Assembly: GCA_963519845.1 (NCBI GenBank)
Contig: CAUQNX010000005.1
Location: forward strand, 1 to 64,000
Origin: Moellerella sp963519845
GTDB taxonomy: Bacteria; Pseudomonadota; Gammaproteobacteria; Enterobacterales; Enterobacteriaceae
Length of the DNA: 64,000 bases
Direction: 5' to 3'
Part shown: positions 9,786-19,148 of the stretch, one piece after another
How positions within the stretch are numbered: position 1 is the first letter of the stretch
How the letters are laid out: every line of letters starts with the position of its first letter
The notes under the pieces: model-generated
Told to the model about the DNA's origin: nothing
The model's database searches: none
The model's input: only the letters and a program-made list of their open reading frames with translations
Made by a program: the position numbers and the translations under genes

Positions 9786-10001
9786 TTAAAACGCAATAAC
9801 ATCTGCGGCTGTCATACCATTAGAACTACGGGTAACAGAAAATTCGACATTCTGACCTTCAATCAACGACTTCTTTTTTGTATTAGCAATTGATTTTCGT
9901 GTCACAAAAACATCATCACCACCATTGGACGGTGAAATAAATCCGAAACCTTGTTGAGAGTCAAACCATTTAACTCGACCCATATGTAATTGTAAAGCCA
10001 T
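9786..10001 (-). CDS. Cold-shock-domain protein with atypical RNP2
   Basis: A 71-aa single-domain CSD protein, expected to bind single-stranded RNA or DNA. It begins MALQLHMGRVKWFD and has a normal RNP1 (QQGFGFISP, about residues 17-25). RNP2 reads DVFVTRKSI where CspA-type proteins have DVFVHFSAI, so the nucleic-acid-stacking His and Phe are replaced by Thr and Lys. The next loop is unusually basic (NTKKKS). The start at 10001 is supported by AAAGGAG eight bases upstream; an in-frame ATG 24 bp earlier lacks this. The gene lies between lpxK and ycaR, where I know of no csp gene in E. coli. I cannot assign it to CspA, C, D or E. Confidence 0.85.
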   Translation of the reverse strand: MALQLHMGRVKWFDSQQGFGFISPSNGGDDVFVTRKSIANTKKKSLIEGQNVEFSVTRSSNGMTAADVIAF

Positions 10002-10511
10002 AAAAAAACTCCTTTTGTTCATCAAGCAATAATTCTCTTTATTGCTTTAATGTCACTACTCTTTCATTAAAACCCCATTATTTTGCCGATTCATGTTTAA
10101 TATGTAGAGTAGTTATATTCATTATTTATAATAGTCTCTGATAATTATCAGATTCCTATTCTTCTTTTTTATTTAACTAAGCTTCTTTTAGTTTAGTTAA
10201 CATCTGCGCACTCGCATTTGCATCTCGTTTAAAGAGATTAACAGTTAATTTTGACATTTTGATGACAAGGCTGACTGTATGATTATGTGAGTAACGCCGA
10301 AGAGTGTACGGACCAACTTGTTTACACTACCCGATATATATCGGCTTTAACCCGCTATATCTTATCGTTATTTGTAAATATATCTGCATTTACATTTGTA
10401 ATGTAGCAACTCACTAGCATCAAAAATTTGATTAAAATAGATAATTGAGTTGCAAATTAAATGGATCAGGATCACATCAGGGGTAATAGATACCATGAAA
10501 TGGTGGAATAC
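10002..10511 (-). other. 510-bp non-coding region upstream of the cold-shock-like gene
   Basis: No plausible gene on either strand. The region contains the AAAGGAG ribosome site at about 10010-10016, T-rich tracts and a perfect 14-bp palindrome (10331-10344). Genes of the CspA family often have long structured 5' leaders that control translation by temperature. Part of this region probably plays that role, but I could not identify a promoter or cold box with confidence. Confidence 0.5.
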
Positions 10512-11504
10512 TCAAGCGTTTTTCTTGTTTTTCACTAACATTTCGATATCAAATAACAATTTTGAGCTCTTGATCGGCTCTAATTGTGCATTAACAGGAA
10601 GATACCACCAATTAGGCTGAGCAAACGTGTGACATTTAACCGCATCTTTCTCTGTCATCAACAGTGTTTGTTGTGAAGAGGCTAAATCGGCTAATTGCTG
10701 AGCATCATAAGCTTGGTGATCGGCAAAAGCATGTGTTGAAATCAGCTTCAGCCCCTTGTCTTGTAACGACGAAAAAAAGCGCGGTGGATGACCGATACCC
10801 GCCATAGCAACAATATTATTGAGTTCAGAAACAGGCTTATGCGCGCCTGTAACAATATTAACGGCTTCATTTCCCATCAGCGACATCAATATTTCCCCAT
10901 TTTGTGGTTGGCCACCATTGGTAATTAATGCATTGACTGTATTAAGTCTGCCTTCATATTCACGCATAGGCCCTGCGGGTAACCACCAGCCATTACCAAA
11001 TCGGCGTTGGCCATCAATAACCACAATTTCATAATCACGAGCCAGTGCATAATGCTGCAACCCATCGTCCGTAATAATGACGTCGATACTATGTTGTGCT
11101 AACAAGGCTTTTACTGCATCACTGCGACGCGGCGCAACGGCAACGGGAACCCCAGTACGGCGATAAATCAAGATGGGTTCATCACCCGCTTCTGCCGTCG
11201 TAGTTTCATCGCCAATAACTAAAGGGTAATGAACCGCCTTACCACCATAACCCCGTGAAACAACACCGACTGATAACCCTTTGTTCTTCAATGATTCAGC
11301 TAACCAAATCACTACGGGTGTTTTACCATTTCCACCCGCAGTTAAATTTCCTACCACTACAATAGGAACTGGCGCTTTCCATGAGCTAAAAATACCCATA
11401 TGATAACAAAAGCGCCGGATAGTGGTGATCACGCCATATAGCAAAGATAAAGGCAGCAGCAGAATATACAGCCACGAGCGACCAGCCCAAATGCGTTCAA
11501 TCAT
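10512..11504 (-). CDS. lpxK: Tetraacyldisaccharide 4'-kinase
   Basis: LpxK phosphorylates the 4' position of the lipid A precursor disaccharide at the inner membrane, the sixth step of the lipid A pathway. Length 330 aa matches the family (328). The N-terminal hydrophobic helix (residues 10-30) anchors it to the membrane. The P-loop GNLTAGGNGKT is at 52-62, and IITDDGLQHY carries the conserved Asp-Asp. Its ATG overlaps the msbA stop by 4 bp (ATGA), so it is translated together with the lipid A flippase. Confidence 0.96.
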   Translation of the reverse strand: MIERIWAGRSWLYILLLPLSLLYGVITTIRRFCYHMGIFSSWKAPVPIVVVGNLTAGGNGKTPVVIWLAESLKNKGLSVGVVSRGYGGKAVHYPLVIGDETTTAEAGDEPILIYRRTGVPVAVAPRRSDAVKALLAQHSIDVIITDDGLQHYALARDYEIVVIDGQRRFGNGWWLPAGPMREYEGRLNTVNALITNGGQPQNGEILMSLMGNEAVNIVTGAHKPVSELNNIVAMAGIGHPPRFFSSLQDKGLKLISTHAFADHQAYDAQQLADLASSQQTLLMTEKDAVKCHTFAQPNWWYLPVNAQLEPIKSSKLLFDIEMLVKNKKNA

Positions 11505-13246
11505 TGGCTAAATTGAATCTTATGTAACTGAGCATAAACACCATTTTGCTCAATCAAAGTTTTATGAGCACCACGTTCAATAATTTGGCCATCTTCCACA
11601 ACCAAAATTTGATCCGCTTTTTCAATAGTTGATAACCGGTGAGCAATCACTAATGAGGTACGATTTTTTTGTAACTCATCAAGGGCAGCCTGAATTGCTC
11701 TTTCTGATTCGGTATCCAAAGCGGAAGTAGCTTCATCTAAAATTAAGATCGGCGAATCGCGCAATAGAGCCCGCGCAATAGCGATGCGTTGACGTTGACC
11801 ACCAGAAAGCATCACGCCATTCTCTCCGATCATGGTATCAAGGCCATGTTCAAGCTTACTGATGAAATCCATTGCATAAGCCATTTCCGCTGCTTTGGCT
11901 ATTTGTTCACGACTAAAATTACCATCAGTAGCATAAGCAATATTGTTGGCTATAGTGTCATTAAATAAATAGACATGCTGGGATACCACTGCAACCTGAT
12001 TACGCAGCGAGCCTAAGGTATATTCACGAATATCATGACCATCGATACGAATACTACCTTCATCAATTTCATAAAAACGCGTAATCAAATTGGCAATTGT
12101 CGATTTTCCTGAACCTGAACGACCAACCAGTGCCACTGATTTGCCCGCAGGAATAGAGAATGAGATATCTCGTAATGCAGGATGTTCTTTTGTGGCATAA
12201 GTAAATGTCACATGGTCAAAATCAATATTACCTTGTGCTTTTTCCAGTTTCAGTTTGCCTTCATCTTTCTCTTGTTCCATATCAAGAATAGCAAACAAAG
12301 TTTGACATGCAGCCATTCCACGTTGGAATTGAGCATTAACGTTAGTTAATGATTTTAACGGGCGCAATAATGCAAACATTGAAGAGAAAACAACACCTAT
12401 GGTTCCTGCCGTCAAAGTATCAATAATCTCAGGAAAACTTGCCGCATAGATAACTGATGCTAAGGCGAGTGAAGCTATCATTTGAATAATAGGATCAGAA
12501 ATCGCTGAAGCCGTCGTCATCTTCATTGATTGGCTACGCATGTGATTGCTCACTTTATTGAAACGTTTAGTTTCAACTTCCTGCCCACCAAAGATCAAAA
12601 CTTCTTTATGGCCTTTTAACATCTGTTCTGCACTAGTTGTTACCATTCCCATGCCGCCCTGCATATTTTTACTGATGCTTCTAAAGCGTTTGGAAACAAT
12701 GCGTATCGCTACAGCAACAACTGGAGCAATGACAATTAAAATAATCGAGAGATGCCAACTATAATAGAACATCAGGCTAAATAAGCCGATAATATAAGCC
12801 CCTTCACGAATGATAGTAATCAAAGCACCGGAAGAGGAGGCTGCGACTTGCTCTGAATCATAAGTGATACGAGATAATAGCGTTCCGGTAGATTGCTGAT
12901 CAAAAAAGCTTACCGGCATACCCATCATATGACCAAATAAACGGCGACGCATATTCATCACCACTTTACCTGAAACCCAAGACACACAGTAAGTCGAAAC
13001 AAAACTAGATAAACCACGAACCAGCATTAAGCCAATAATGGCTATAGGTAACCATTTTAGGGTGTCGTTATCTGCTTTACCAAAACCTTCATCTAACAAA
13101 GGTTTCAATAACGAAATCATAAATGCATCACCAGCCGCATTAACTATTAAAGCGATCGCAGCAACCCCTAAACCCAGTTTAAAAGGTGCGATTGATGGCC
13201 ATAGTCGGCGGAACGTTTGCCTAGTGGAAAGGTCTTTATCATTCAT
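11501..13246 (-). CDS. msbA: Lipid A flippase ABC transporter MsbA
   Basis: MsbA is the homodimeric half-transporter that flips core-lipid A across the inner membrane. The 581-aa protein has six transmembrane helices in residues 20-320 and a nucleotide-binding domain with Walker A GRSGSGKS (about 376-383), signature LSGGQRQR (about 481) and Walker B LILDEATSALD (about 502). It matches the E. coli length (582). It lies 39 bp after comEC and overlaps lpxK, giving a comEC-msbA-lpxK transcription unit as in E. coli. Confidence 0.97.
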   Translation of the reverse strand: MNDKDLSTRQTFRRLWPSIAPFKLGLGVAAIALIVNAAGDAFMISLLKPLLDEGFGKADNDTLKWLPIAIIGLMLVRGLSSFVSTYCVSWVSGKVVMNMRRRLFGHMMGMPVSFFDQQSTGTLLSRITYDSEQVAASSSGALITIIREGAYIIGLFSLMFYYSWHLSIILIVIAPVVAVAIRIVSKRFRSISKNMQGGMGMVTTSAEQMLKGHKEVLIFGGQEVETKRFNKVSNHMRSQSMKMTTASAISDPIIQMIASLALASVIYAASFPEIIDTLTAGTIGVVFSSMFALLRPLKSLTNVNAQFQRGMAACQTLFAILDMEQEKDEGKLKLEKAQGNIDFDHVTFTYATKEHPALRDISFSIPAGKSVALVGRSGSGKSTIANLITRFYEIDEGSIRIDGHDIREYTLGSLRNQVAVVSQHVYLFNDTIANNIAYATDGNFSREQIAKAAEMAYAMDFISKLEHGLDTMIGENGVMLSGGQRQRIAIARALLRDSPILILDEATSALDTESERAIQAALDELQKNRTSLVIAHRLSTIEKADQILVVEDGQIIERGAHKTLIEQNGVYAQLHKIQFSQ

Positions 13247-13285
13247 TCAAATTTTACCGAAGCTTAAAATAAGCAGCCTATTCTA

Positions 13286-15613
13286 CTAGGGAAATCTGTT
13301 TTCACCAAACCACTGATGATACCAACGCGGTTTGATTTCATATCGATAACGCGAGATAAGTTTTTTTTCTTTGTTAAACCAAATGGTTATCTGCCCTGTC
13401 TCGGATGTATTCAGCCAAGTTATTTTTCTTTCTTTATACCTATTTCTGACTTTATCTGATGGAATTCTCCACGGACTATAACGCGCTGAAGAGACTAAAG
13501 CTAAATCAGGTGCCACACTTTTTAGCAGCAAAGGTGTCGAGGAGGTATTACTACCATGATGCGGCACCTGTATAATTTCGGCAGATATCGCTTCACGCTC
13601 TAATGCAACTATCCTTTTTTCACCGTATTTTTCCACATCGCCAGTAAGTAAAATAGTGCGATAACCATCGCTAATTTGAATAACACAAGAATTATCATTA
13701 TGGGAAAGTTTAAGTCCCTTAATTGGCCATAAAACATTAAAAAATAGCTCTCCCCACTGCCAGCCAATACCTCTATGACAGGGTAAATGTGAAAGACCGC
13801 CGAAACTGCTGCGTAATGCTATATTGGGATAACGGCGCTTAAGTGATTTAACGCCTCCTGTGTGATCTAAATGATTATGGCTAAGAATAATACCAAGTGG
13901 TTGGATTTTATGCCTAGTCAAAAAGGGAATAATTTGACTGCTCGCTATATCGCCTTTATGCCAGCTATTACCTGTATCATAAATAACAGCCTGACCCTGT
14001 TGCTCTATGATCATTGCCAACCCATGTCCAACATCAAGCATAGTTAATGACCAACCCTCTTGTTTGTCTTTAAGATAAATATTGTAAAGCAGTAACGTGA
14101 GCCCACAGGCTATCAAATGATAATAATAACGAAACCAACCAAATAAACCGACTAATACCCAAATCCAGCTCAATGATAAAATCCACAGCCAAAATGGCAT
14201 ACTAGTCAGATCAAACCAATAATCGGCAAGTAATGGTAATGGCACTAAGCTAAAAGAGAGAATATGATCGATAAGTTGGAGGTTAAGCTGCTGTAAAGAT
14301 AAAGTTGGTAATATAAAAGCAACCATCACCAATGGAACAACAATAAAAGAAACAATAGGTACTAACCAAAGATTAGCCAATAAACTCGCTGGGTTAAAGC
14401 CATTGAAAATACTTAATTGAATAGGAATTAATAAGAGTAATAAACCAATTTGTAAATGTAATAACTTTATCCATTTCAACCACCAGTTTATATCTATTAT
14501 TCTACTTAATGGCACAATAGCACACCAATATAGAATAGCGATTACAGCAAATCCAGAAAGCCATAAACTGTCTGATAAGATCGCTAATGGATCAACGAGA
14601 AGAATTAATGCCATACTTCCAATCGCCCATTGCCAGGCAAAACAATAAAAAGCTTGTTTTCTTAAATAGATACCCAGTAACAAAGCTAAAACTGCACGTA
14701 TAGCGGGGATAGAAAATCCAGATAGCCAACCATATGTCAGTGCTATAAATAATCCCCCCCAGAGTGGCGAAGTTGCATAAAATAACGAATAAGGTAATAA
14801 TCTTTGTATCAAACGAAAAAAGAAAAAACCGCTAAAATAGGCAATGCCAATATGTAAACCTGATATGGCGAGCAAATGACTCACTCCCGTTTTTTGTAAC
14901 CATTCTGATTGTTGCCGTTCGAGTAATGTACGTTCTCCAAACATTAAAGCATAAATTACACCGCTACTTTTTTTATTGCTAATATTGTCAAAATAGTAAT
15001 CAATAATTTTTTGTCGTAATGAACAGCGACTATCAAGATTAAGTGCTGACCTATTTTTAAAATTGCCAATCACTCGCTGGGAAATTAAATTACGTTGATT
15101 ATTAAAGCCGCCTTCATTTAACAGCCCATGGAGTGGTTTCAAATTTGTCGTCAAAAACCACTTCTGTCCCAAACATATTTTATTTTTATATTGTTTAGAT
15201 AAATACCAATTTGCATAGATTGGTGGAAAAACGCTAGCTCCATTAATTTTATCAATTCTTACTTTAACATTCTGTTCATCTAGATTTTTTATGGGTACTG
15301 AAACGATAGTAGTGATCACTTGATGATAACCTAAACTCATTAAATCCATTTTTTCAATTAAGTTTGCGCTATGCCAGCATCCCCATATAAAAGCAAGCCA
15401 TACAATTAAGATAAATTTCAGCGGACTATTTACAATAAGTAATACGATAAATGCTGTAATTAAGAGTACGAGCATTATTTCTATTTTTATATTGGGTAAC
15501 TTGCTTATATATAGCAGAGGAAGTAACCCTAGAAACAAAGCTGTGGAGGTATAACTCAGTGAAATTTTTGCATTAGGTTTGATGATCCAAAAGACATATT
15601 TAAATATTGTCAT
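13286..15613 (-). CDS. comEC: ComEC/Rec2-family DNA-uptake channel
   Basis: Large inner-membrane protein (775 aa) homologous to ComEC/Rec2 (YcaI in E. coli), the channel through which single-stranded DNA enters the cytoplasm in competent bacteria. It has N-terminal membrane helices, the competence domain with LLAISGLHIG (about residue 245), several further membrane helices, and a C-terminal metallo-beta-lactamase-like domain with SHNHLDHTGG (about 575) and VPHHGSNTSS (about 700). All three conserved blocks are intact, so the gene is not decayed. An AAGG ribosome site precedes the ATG. No other competence genes are in the window, so uptake ability cannot be judged. Confidence 0.93.
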   Translation of the reverse strand: MTIFKYVFWIIKPNAKISLSYTSTALFLGLLPLLYISKLPNIKIEIMLVLLITAFIVLLIVNSPLKFILIVWLAFIWGCWHSANLIEKMDLMSLGYHQVITTIVSVPIKNLDEQNVKVRIDKINGASVFPPIYANWYLSKQYKNKICLGQKWFLTTNLKPLHGLLNEGGFNNQRNLISQRVIGNFKNRSALNLDSRCSLRQKIIDYYFDNISNKKSSGVIYALMFGERTLLERQQSEWLQKTGVSHLLAISGLHIGIAYFSGFFFFRLIQRLLPYSLFYATSPLWGGLFIALTYGWLSGFSIPAIRAVLALLLGIYLRKQAFYCFAWQWAIGSMALILLVDPLAILSDSLWLSGFAVIAILYWCAIVPLSRIIDINWWLKWIKLLHLQIGLLLLLIPIQLSIFNGFNPASLLANLWLVPIVSFIVVPLVMVAFILPTLSLQQLNLQLIDHILSFSLVPLPLLADYWFDLTSMPFWLWILSLSWIWVLVGLFGWFRYYYHLIACGLTLLLYNIYLKDKQEGWSLTMLDVGHGLAMIIEQQGQAVIYDTGNSWHKGDIASSQIIPFLTRHKIQPLGIILSHNHLDHTGGVKSLKRRYPNIALRSSFGGLSHLPCHRGIGWQWGELFFNVLWPIKGLKLSHNDNSCVIQISDGYRTILLTGDVEKYGEKRIVALEREAISAEIIQVPHHGSNTSSTPLLLKSVAPDLALVSSARYSPWRIPSDKVRNRYKERKITWLNTSETGQITIWFNKEKKLISRYRYEIKPRWYHQWFGENRFP

Positions 15614-15983
15614 TAGCCTTTATTTCCATACTCGATAATTTCCATCGACCATAAAACAGGCATATCAACAAAAAAATACTAATGAAAAAAAAATCAGATC
15701 AGCTTTAAGTATTAATAAATCGACTTTCTGCATATACATTTTTATTTTCGAACTTGGTCGCAAAATATACGTATTGATAGTGGCTTTATTAAATTAGAAA
15801 TATTTTTTTATATCTATTGTAACGCACGGAGAGATGAGCGGCAGAGAAGATGATGATAGATAGCTTTTATAGATGAATAGGCTGCCACGCTTTAAGGAAT
15901 AGGCTTACAACCAATAAAAATAAACGACACCTAATTTATTATTAAAAGTGTCGTTTTATATATTTAATTAAGTCATACGAAAT
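15614..15983. other. Intergenic region comEC-ihfB
   Basis: 370 bp without a gene. It should hold the comEC promoter and, at its right end, the ihfB terminator. The middle is AT-rich with long A and T tracts, and I see nothing else that I can name. Confidence 0.5.
15922..15957 (-). terminator. Intrinsic terminator after ihfB
   Basis: A 9-bp perfect stem (15922-15930 with 15948-15956) with a 17-nt AT-rich loop, followed on the minus strand by T-rich sequence. It lies 27 bp past the ihfB stop. Confidence 0.75.
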
Positions 15984-16274
15984 TTATTGAACTTCGTAGA
16001 TGTTCACACGGTCACGTAATTCTTTACCTGGCTTAAAGTGTGGAACGTATTTACCTTCCAATTCTACTTTATCGCCTGTTTTTGGATTACGACCAACACG
16101 CGGAGCACGGTAGTGAAGAGAAAAACTGCCGAAACCGCGAACTTCGATACGCTCTCCACCAGCCAAAGTATCTACCATATGTTCAAGCATTTTCTTTACA
16201 GCGTCTTCAACAACTTTCGCTGAAAGATGAGATTGCTGGCTGGTAAGTCTTTCAATTAGCTCAGACTTGGTCAT
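15984..16274 (-). CDS. ihfB: Integration host factor beta subunit
   Basis: IHF-beta pairs with IHF-alpha to bend DNA at specific sites in replication, recombination and transcription. The 96-aa HU-fold protein starts MTKSELIERL and has the core IEVRGFGSFSLHYR. The DNA-wrapping arm RAPRVGRNPKTGDKVEL contains the tip Asn-Pro that intercalates into DNA. A strong GGGAGGT ribosome site precedes the ATG. It follows rpsA by 62 bp with a hairpin between, the same order as E. coli, where it has read-through from rpsA plus its own promoter. Confidence 0.97.
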   Translation of the reverse strand: MTKSELIERLTSQQSHLSAKVVEDAVKKMLEHMVDTLAGGERIEVRGFGSFSLHYRAPRVGRNPKTGDKVELEGKYVPHFKPGKELRDRVNIYEVQ

Positions 16275-16301
16275 AGTACCTCCCTAAACTACCGTTATAT
16301 A

Positions 16302-16325
16302 AAGGGCAACAAAATTGATGCCCTT
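16302..16325 (-). terminator. Terminator or attenuator between rpsA and ihfB
   Basis: A 7-bp stem (16302-16308 with 16319-16325) with a 10-nt loop directly after the rpsA stop, followed on the minus strand by TTTATAT. It would reduce but probably not abolish read-through into ihfB. Confidence 0.6.
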
Positions 16326-16336
16326 ATTGAACTTAA

Positions 16337-18013
16337 TTATTCGCCTTTAGCTGCTTTGAAAGCTTCAGCCATAGCGTTGTTTGCAAAGTTTGCATCTTCC
16401 TGCTTAGTATTTACAACAGCGATAGCGTCTTTTTCATCAGCTTCGTCTTTTGCACGTACAGACAGGTTAACTACACGGTTTTTGCGATCAACACCAGTGT
16501 ATTTAGCTTCAACAGCATCACCAACGTTCAGAACTTGTGTTGCATCTTCGATACGGTCACGCGTAGCTTCTGAAGCACGCAGATAACCTTCAACACCGTC
16601 AGCCAGTTCGATAGTTGCGCCTTTAGCATCAACAGCAGTCACTTTACCAGTAACAATAGCACCTTTCTTGTTTACAGCCAGGTAGTTATTGAATGGATCT
16701 TCTGCTAACTGTTTAACACCAAGGGAAATGCGCTCGCGCTCTGCATCAACTTGCAGAACAACAGCTGCGATTTCGTCGCCTTTCTTGTATTCACGTACAG
16801 CTTCTTCGCCAGTAACGTTCCAAGAAATGTCAGACAAGTGAACCAGACCATCGATTCCGCCGTCTAGACCGATGAAGATACCGAAGTCAGTGATTGACTT
16901 GATTTTACCTTCAACGCGATCGCCTTTATTATGAGTTTCTGCGAACAGCTGCCATGGATTAGATTTGCACTGTTTCAAGCCCAGTGAGATACGACGACGT
17001 TCTTCGTCAATATCAAGAACCATAACTTCAACAACATCACCCACGTTAACAACTTTAGAAGGATGAATGTTTTTGTTAGTCCAATCCATTTCTGAAACGT
17101 GTACCAGACCTTCAACGCCTTCTTCGATTTCAACGAAGCAACCGTAGTCAGTTAGGTTAGTTACGCGACCCGTCAGTTTAGTACTTTCTGGGTAACGTTT
17201 AGCGATAGCAACCCAAGGATCTTCGCCAAGCTGTTTCAGACCAAGAGAAACACGTGTGCGTTCACGATCAAATTTCAGCACTTTAACATTGATTTCATCG
17301 CCAACATTGACGATTTCGCTTGGATGCTTAACACGTTTCCAAGCCATATCAGTGATATGCAGTAGACCGTCAACACCGCCCAGATCAACGAATGCGCCGT
17401 AGTCAGTAAGGTTCTTAACGATACCTTTAACTTCCATACCTTCTTGCAGGTTTTCCAGCAACTGATCGCGTTCTGCGCTGTTTTCAGATTCGATAACAGC
17501 ACGACGGGAAACAACAACGTTATTACGTTTTTGATCCAGTTTGATTACTTTGAACTCAAGCTCTTTGCCTTCCAGGTGCGTTGTATCACGAACTGGGCGA
17601 ACATCAACTAAAGAACCTGGTAAGAACGCACGAATACCGTTCAGTTCTACAGTGAAACCACCTTTAACTTTACCGTTGATAACACCAGTCACAGTTTCAG
17701 CTTCTTCGTAAGCTTTTTCCAGCATCAGCCATGCTTCATGACGTTTAGCTTTCTCACGAGAAAGAACAGTTTCACCGAAACCATCTTCTACTGCGTCCAG
17801 TGCAACGTCGATTTCGTCACCAACCTGGATTTCTAGCTCACCCTGAGCATTTTTAAATTGTTCGATTGGAATTGCAGATTCAGATTTCAAACCAGCATCA
17901 ACCAAAACAACATCTTTATCGATAGCAACAACAGTACCACGTACGATTGAGCCAGGACGTGTTTCAATACTTAGCAGGGATTCTTCAAAGAGTTGAGCAA
18001 AAGATTCTGTCAT
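16337..18013 (-). CDS. rpsA: 30S ribosomal protein S1
   Basis: S1 binds mRNA leaders and is needed for initiation on most messages. The 558-aa protein contains six S1/OB repeats: two N-terminal ones for ribosome binding, then four RNA-binding repeats recognisable by GAFVDLGGVDGLLH, GCFVEIEEGVEGLVH and GIFIGLDGGIDGLVH. The start is the ATG of MTESFAQLF, exactly where E. coli S1 begins, although the frame is open 108 bp further upstream. No good Shine-Dalgarno sequence precedes it (only GAAG), as in E. coli, where S1 represses its own synthesis through a structured leader. Confidence 0.97.
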   Translation of the reverse strand: MTESFAQLFEESLLSIETRPGSIVRGTVVAIDKDVVLVDAGLKSESAIPIEQFKNAQGELEIQVGDEIDVALDAVEDGFGETVLSREKAKRHEAWLMLEKAYEEAETVTGVINGKVKGGFTVELNGIRAFLPGSLVDVRPVRDTTHLEGKELEFKVIKLDQKRNNVVVSRRAVIESENSAERDQLLENLQEGMEVKGIVKNLTDYGAFVDLGGVDGLLHITDMAWKRVKHPSEIVNVGDEINVKVLKFDRERTRVSLGLKQLGEDPWVAIAKRYPESTKLTGRVTNLTDYGCFVEIEEGVEGLVHVSEMDWTNKNIHPSKVVNVGDVVEVMVLDIDEERRRISLGLKQCKSNPWQLFAETHNKGDRVEGKIKSITDFGIFIGLDGGIDGLVHLSDISWNVTGEEAVREYKKGDEIAAVVLQVDAERERISLGVKQLAEDPFNNYLAVNKKGAIVTGKVTAVDAKGATIELADGVEGYLRASEATRDRIEDATQVLNVGDAVEAKYTGVDRKNRVVNLSVRAKDEADEKDAIAVVNTKQEDANFANNAMAEAFKAAKGE

Positions 18014-18185
18014 ATTAATGATCTTCAAGAGTTTATTTTTAACGTCCATCCGGCATCCCGCCAAATGGGGTTGTTTCACATACCCTACAACAATCCTTGT
18101 CAGAGGGTGAATGTGACGCAATTTTATTACCGAATTGCATCACTATAGGCGTACCTTACCTAATTATAAGCTAAAATAAAGCCAA
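18014..18185 (-). promoter_or_regulatory. rpsA leader and promoter region
   Basis: 172 bp between cmk and rpsA. A minus-strand TATAAT lies at 18163-18168 without an obvious -35. The leader has short self-complementary stretches but no SD. In E. coli the equivalent leader folds into hairpins that S1 recognises, so autogenous control is likely here too by homology. Confidence 0.45.
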
Positions 18186-18872
18186 TTACTTAGATAAATT
18201 AAGAATTTCTTTCGCGTATGCCAGTGCTTTCGCAATAACGTCTTCAATTGACATACTAGTCGAGTCAAGAATGAGCGCATCTTTCGCTGCAACTAACGGA
18301 GCGACAGCCCTATTACGGTCACGATGATCTCTTTCCTGAATTTCGCCTAAAAGACGTTCAAAGTTAACATTAAACCCCTTATCCTGCAACTGTCTCATTC
18401 GACGATGCGCGCGCTCTTCAGCGGAGGCATCAAGAAAAATTTTGACTGGCGCATCGATAAAAACCACAGTCCCCATATCTCGACCATCGGCAATTAATCC
18501 GGGGGCGATACGGAAGGCACGTTGGCGACGTAATAAGGCCTCTCTTACACGTGGAAAAGTGGCGGTTTGAGAAGCCGTATTGCCGACGGTTTCGGTCCTG
18601 ATCTCATTACTGACATCTTCGCCTTCGAGAATAACTTTAAGTTGATCACCTTCCGGCACAAAACGCACATCAAGGTTCGCGGCGAGCGGGACTAAAGCCG
18701 CCTCTGATTGGATATCAACATGATGATGTAACGCCGCTAAAGCCAGAACACGATAAATCGCACCTGAGTCCAATAGCTGCCAACCAAGCTCTTTTGCCAG
18801 CGCTTGGCAGAGAGTGCCTTTGCCTGCACCACTTGGTCCATCAACAGTAATTACAGGGGCAAGTGCCACCAT
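18186..18872 (-). CDS. cmk: Cytidylate kinase
   Basis: Cmk phosphorylates CMP and dCMP with ATP, recycling nucleotides from RNA turnover and lipid synthesis. The 228-aa protein has the P-loop DGPSGAGKGT at residues 11-20, the substrate segment LLDSGAIYR, and GLIADGRDMGT. The ATG at 18872 is preferred over an in-frame start 48 bp upstream, because AAGGAG lies 9 bp before it and the family starts close to the P-loop. It precedes rpsA as in E. coli; the ycaL gene found between aroA and cmk in E. coli is absent. Confidence 0.96.
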   Translation of the reverse strand: MVALAPVITVDGPSGAGKGTLCQALAKELGWQLLDSGAIYRVLALAALHHHVDIQSEAALVPLAANLDVRFVPEGDQLKVILEGEDVSNEIRTETVGNTASQTATFPRVREALLRRQRAFRIAPGLIADGRDMGTVVFIDAPVKIFLDASAEERAHRRMRQLQDKGFNVNFERLLGEIQERDHRDRNRAVAPLVAAKDALILDSTSMSIEDVIAKALAYAKEILNLSK

Positions 18873-19038
18873 AAGGGGGATCTCCTTTTGTGCAGATAGA
18901 ATATTGACAGCTCTCTGCAAAACAAAATTGTGACTCGTATTATACTCACTGAGCGATTTTGTGAAATAAGGAGGTGAAAATGAATGAGCAAAAAAAGCAG
19001 GATCGGATAAAAATACCCCGAATTGGTAGGATAACGAT

Positions 19039-19096
19039 GATACCGGTTTTTATTTCGCTATAACATATCGCAATAAATAGTGTAAAAACCGGTATC
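19039..19096. repeat. 14-bp inverted repeat with 30-nt loop between aroA and cmk
   Basis: Perfect arms at 19039-19052 and 19083-19096. Neither strand shows a T-run outside the stem, but each arm contains five consecutive Ts or As. It could be a terminator for aroA acting with a factor, or a stem in a transcript running from aroA to cmk. Confidence 0.6.
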
Positions 19097-19148
19097 AGAT
19101 TAATTAATAAAGCTATTAACTTACATTATTCATTTTTATTTCTGGCTA

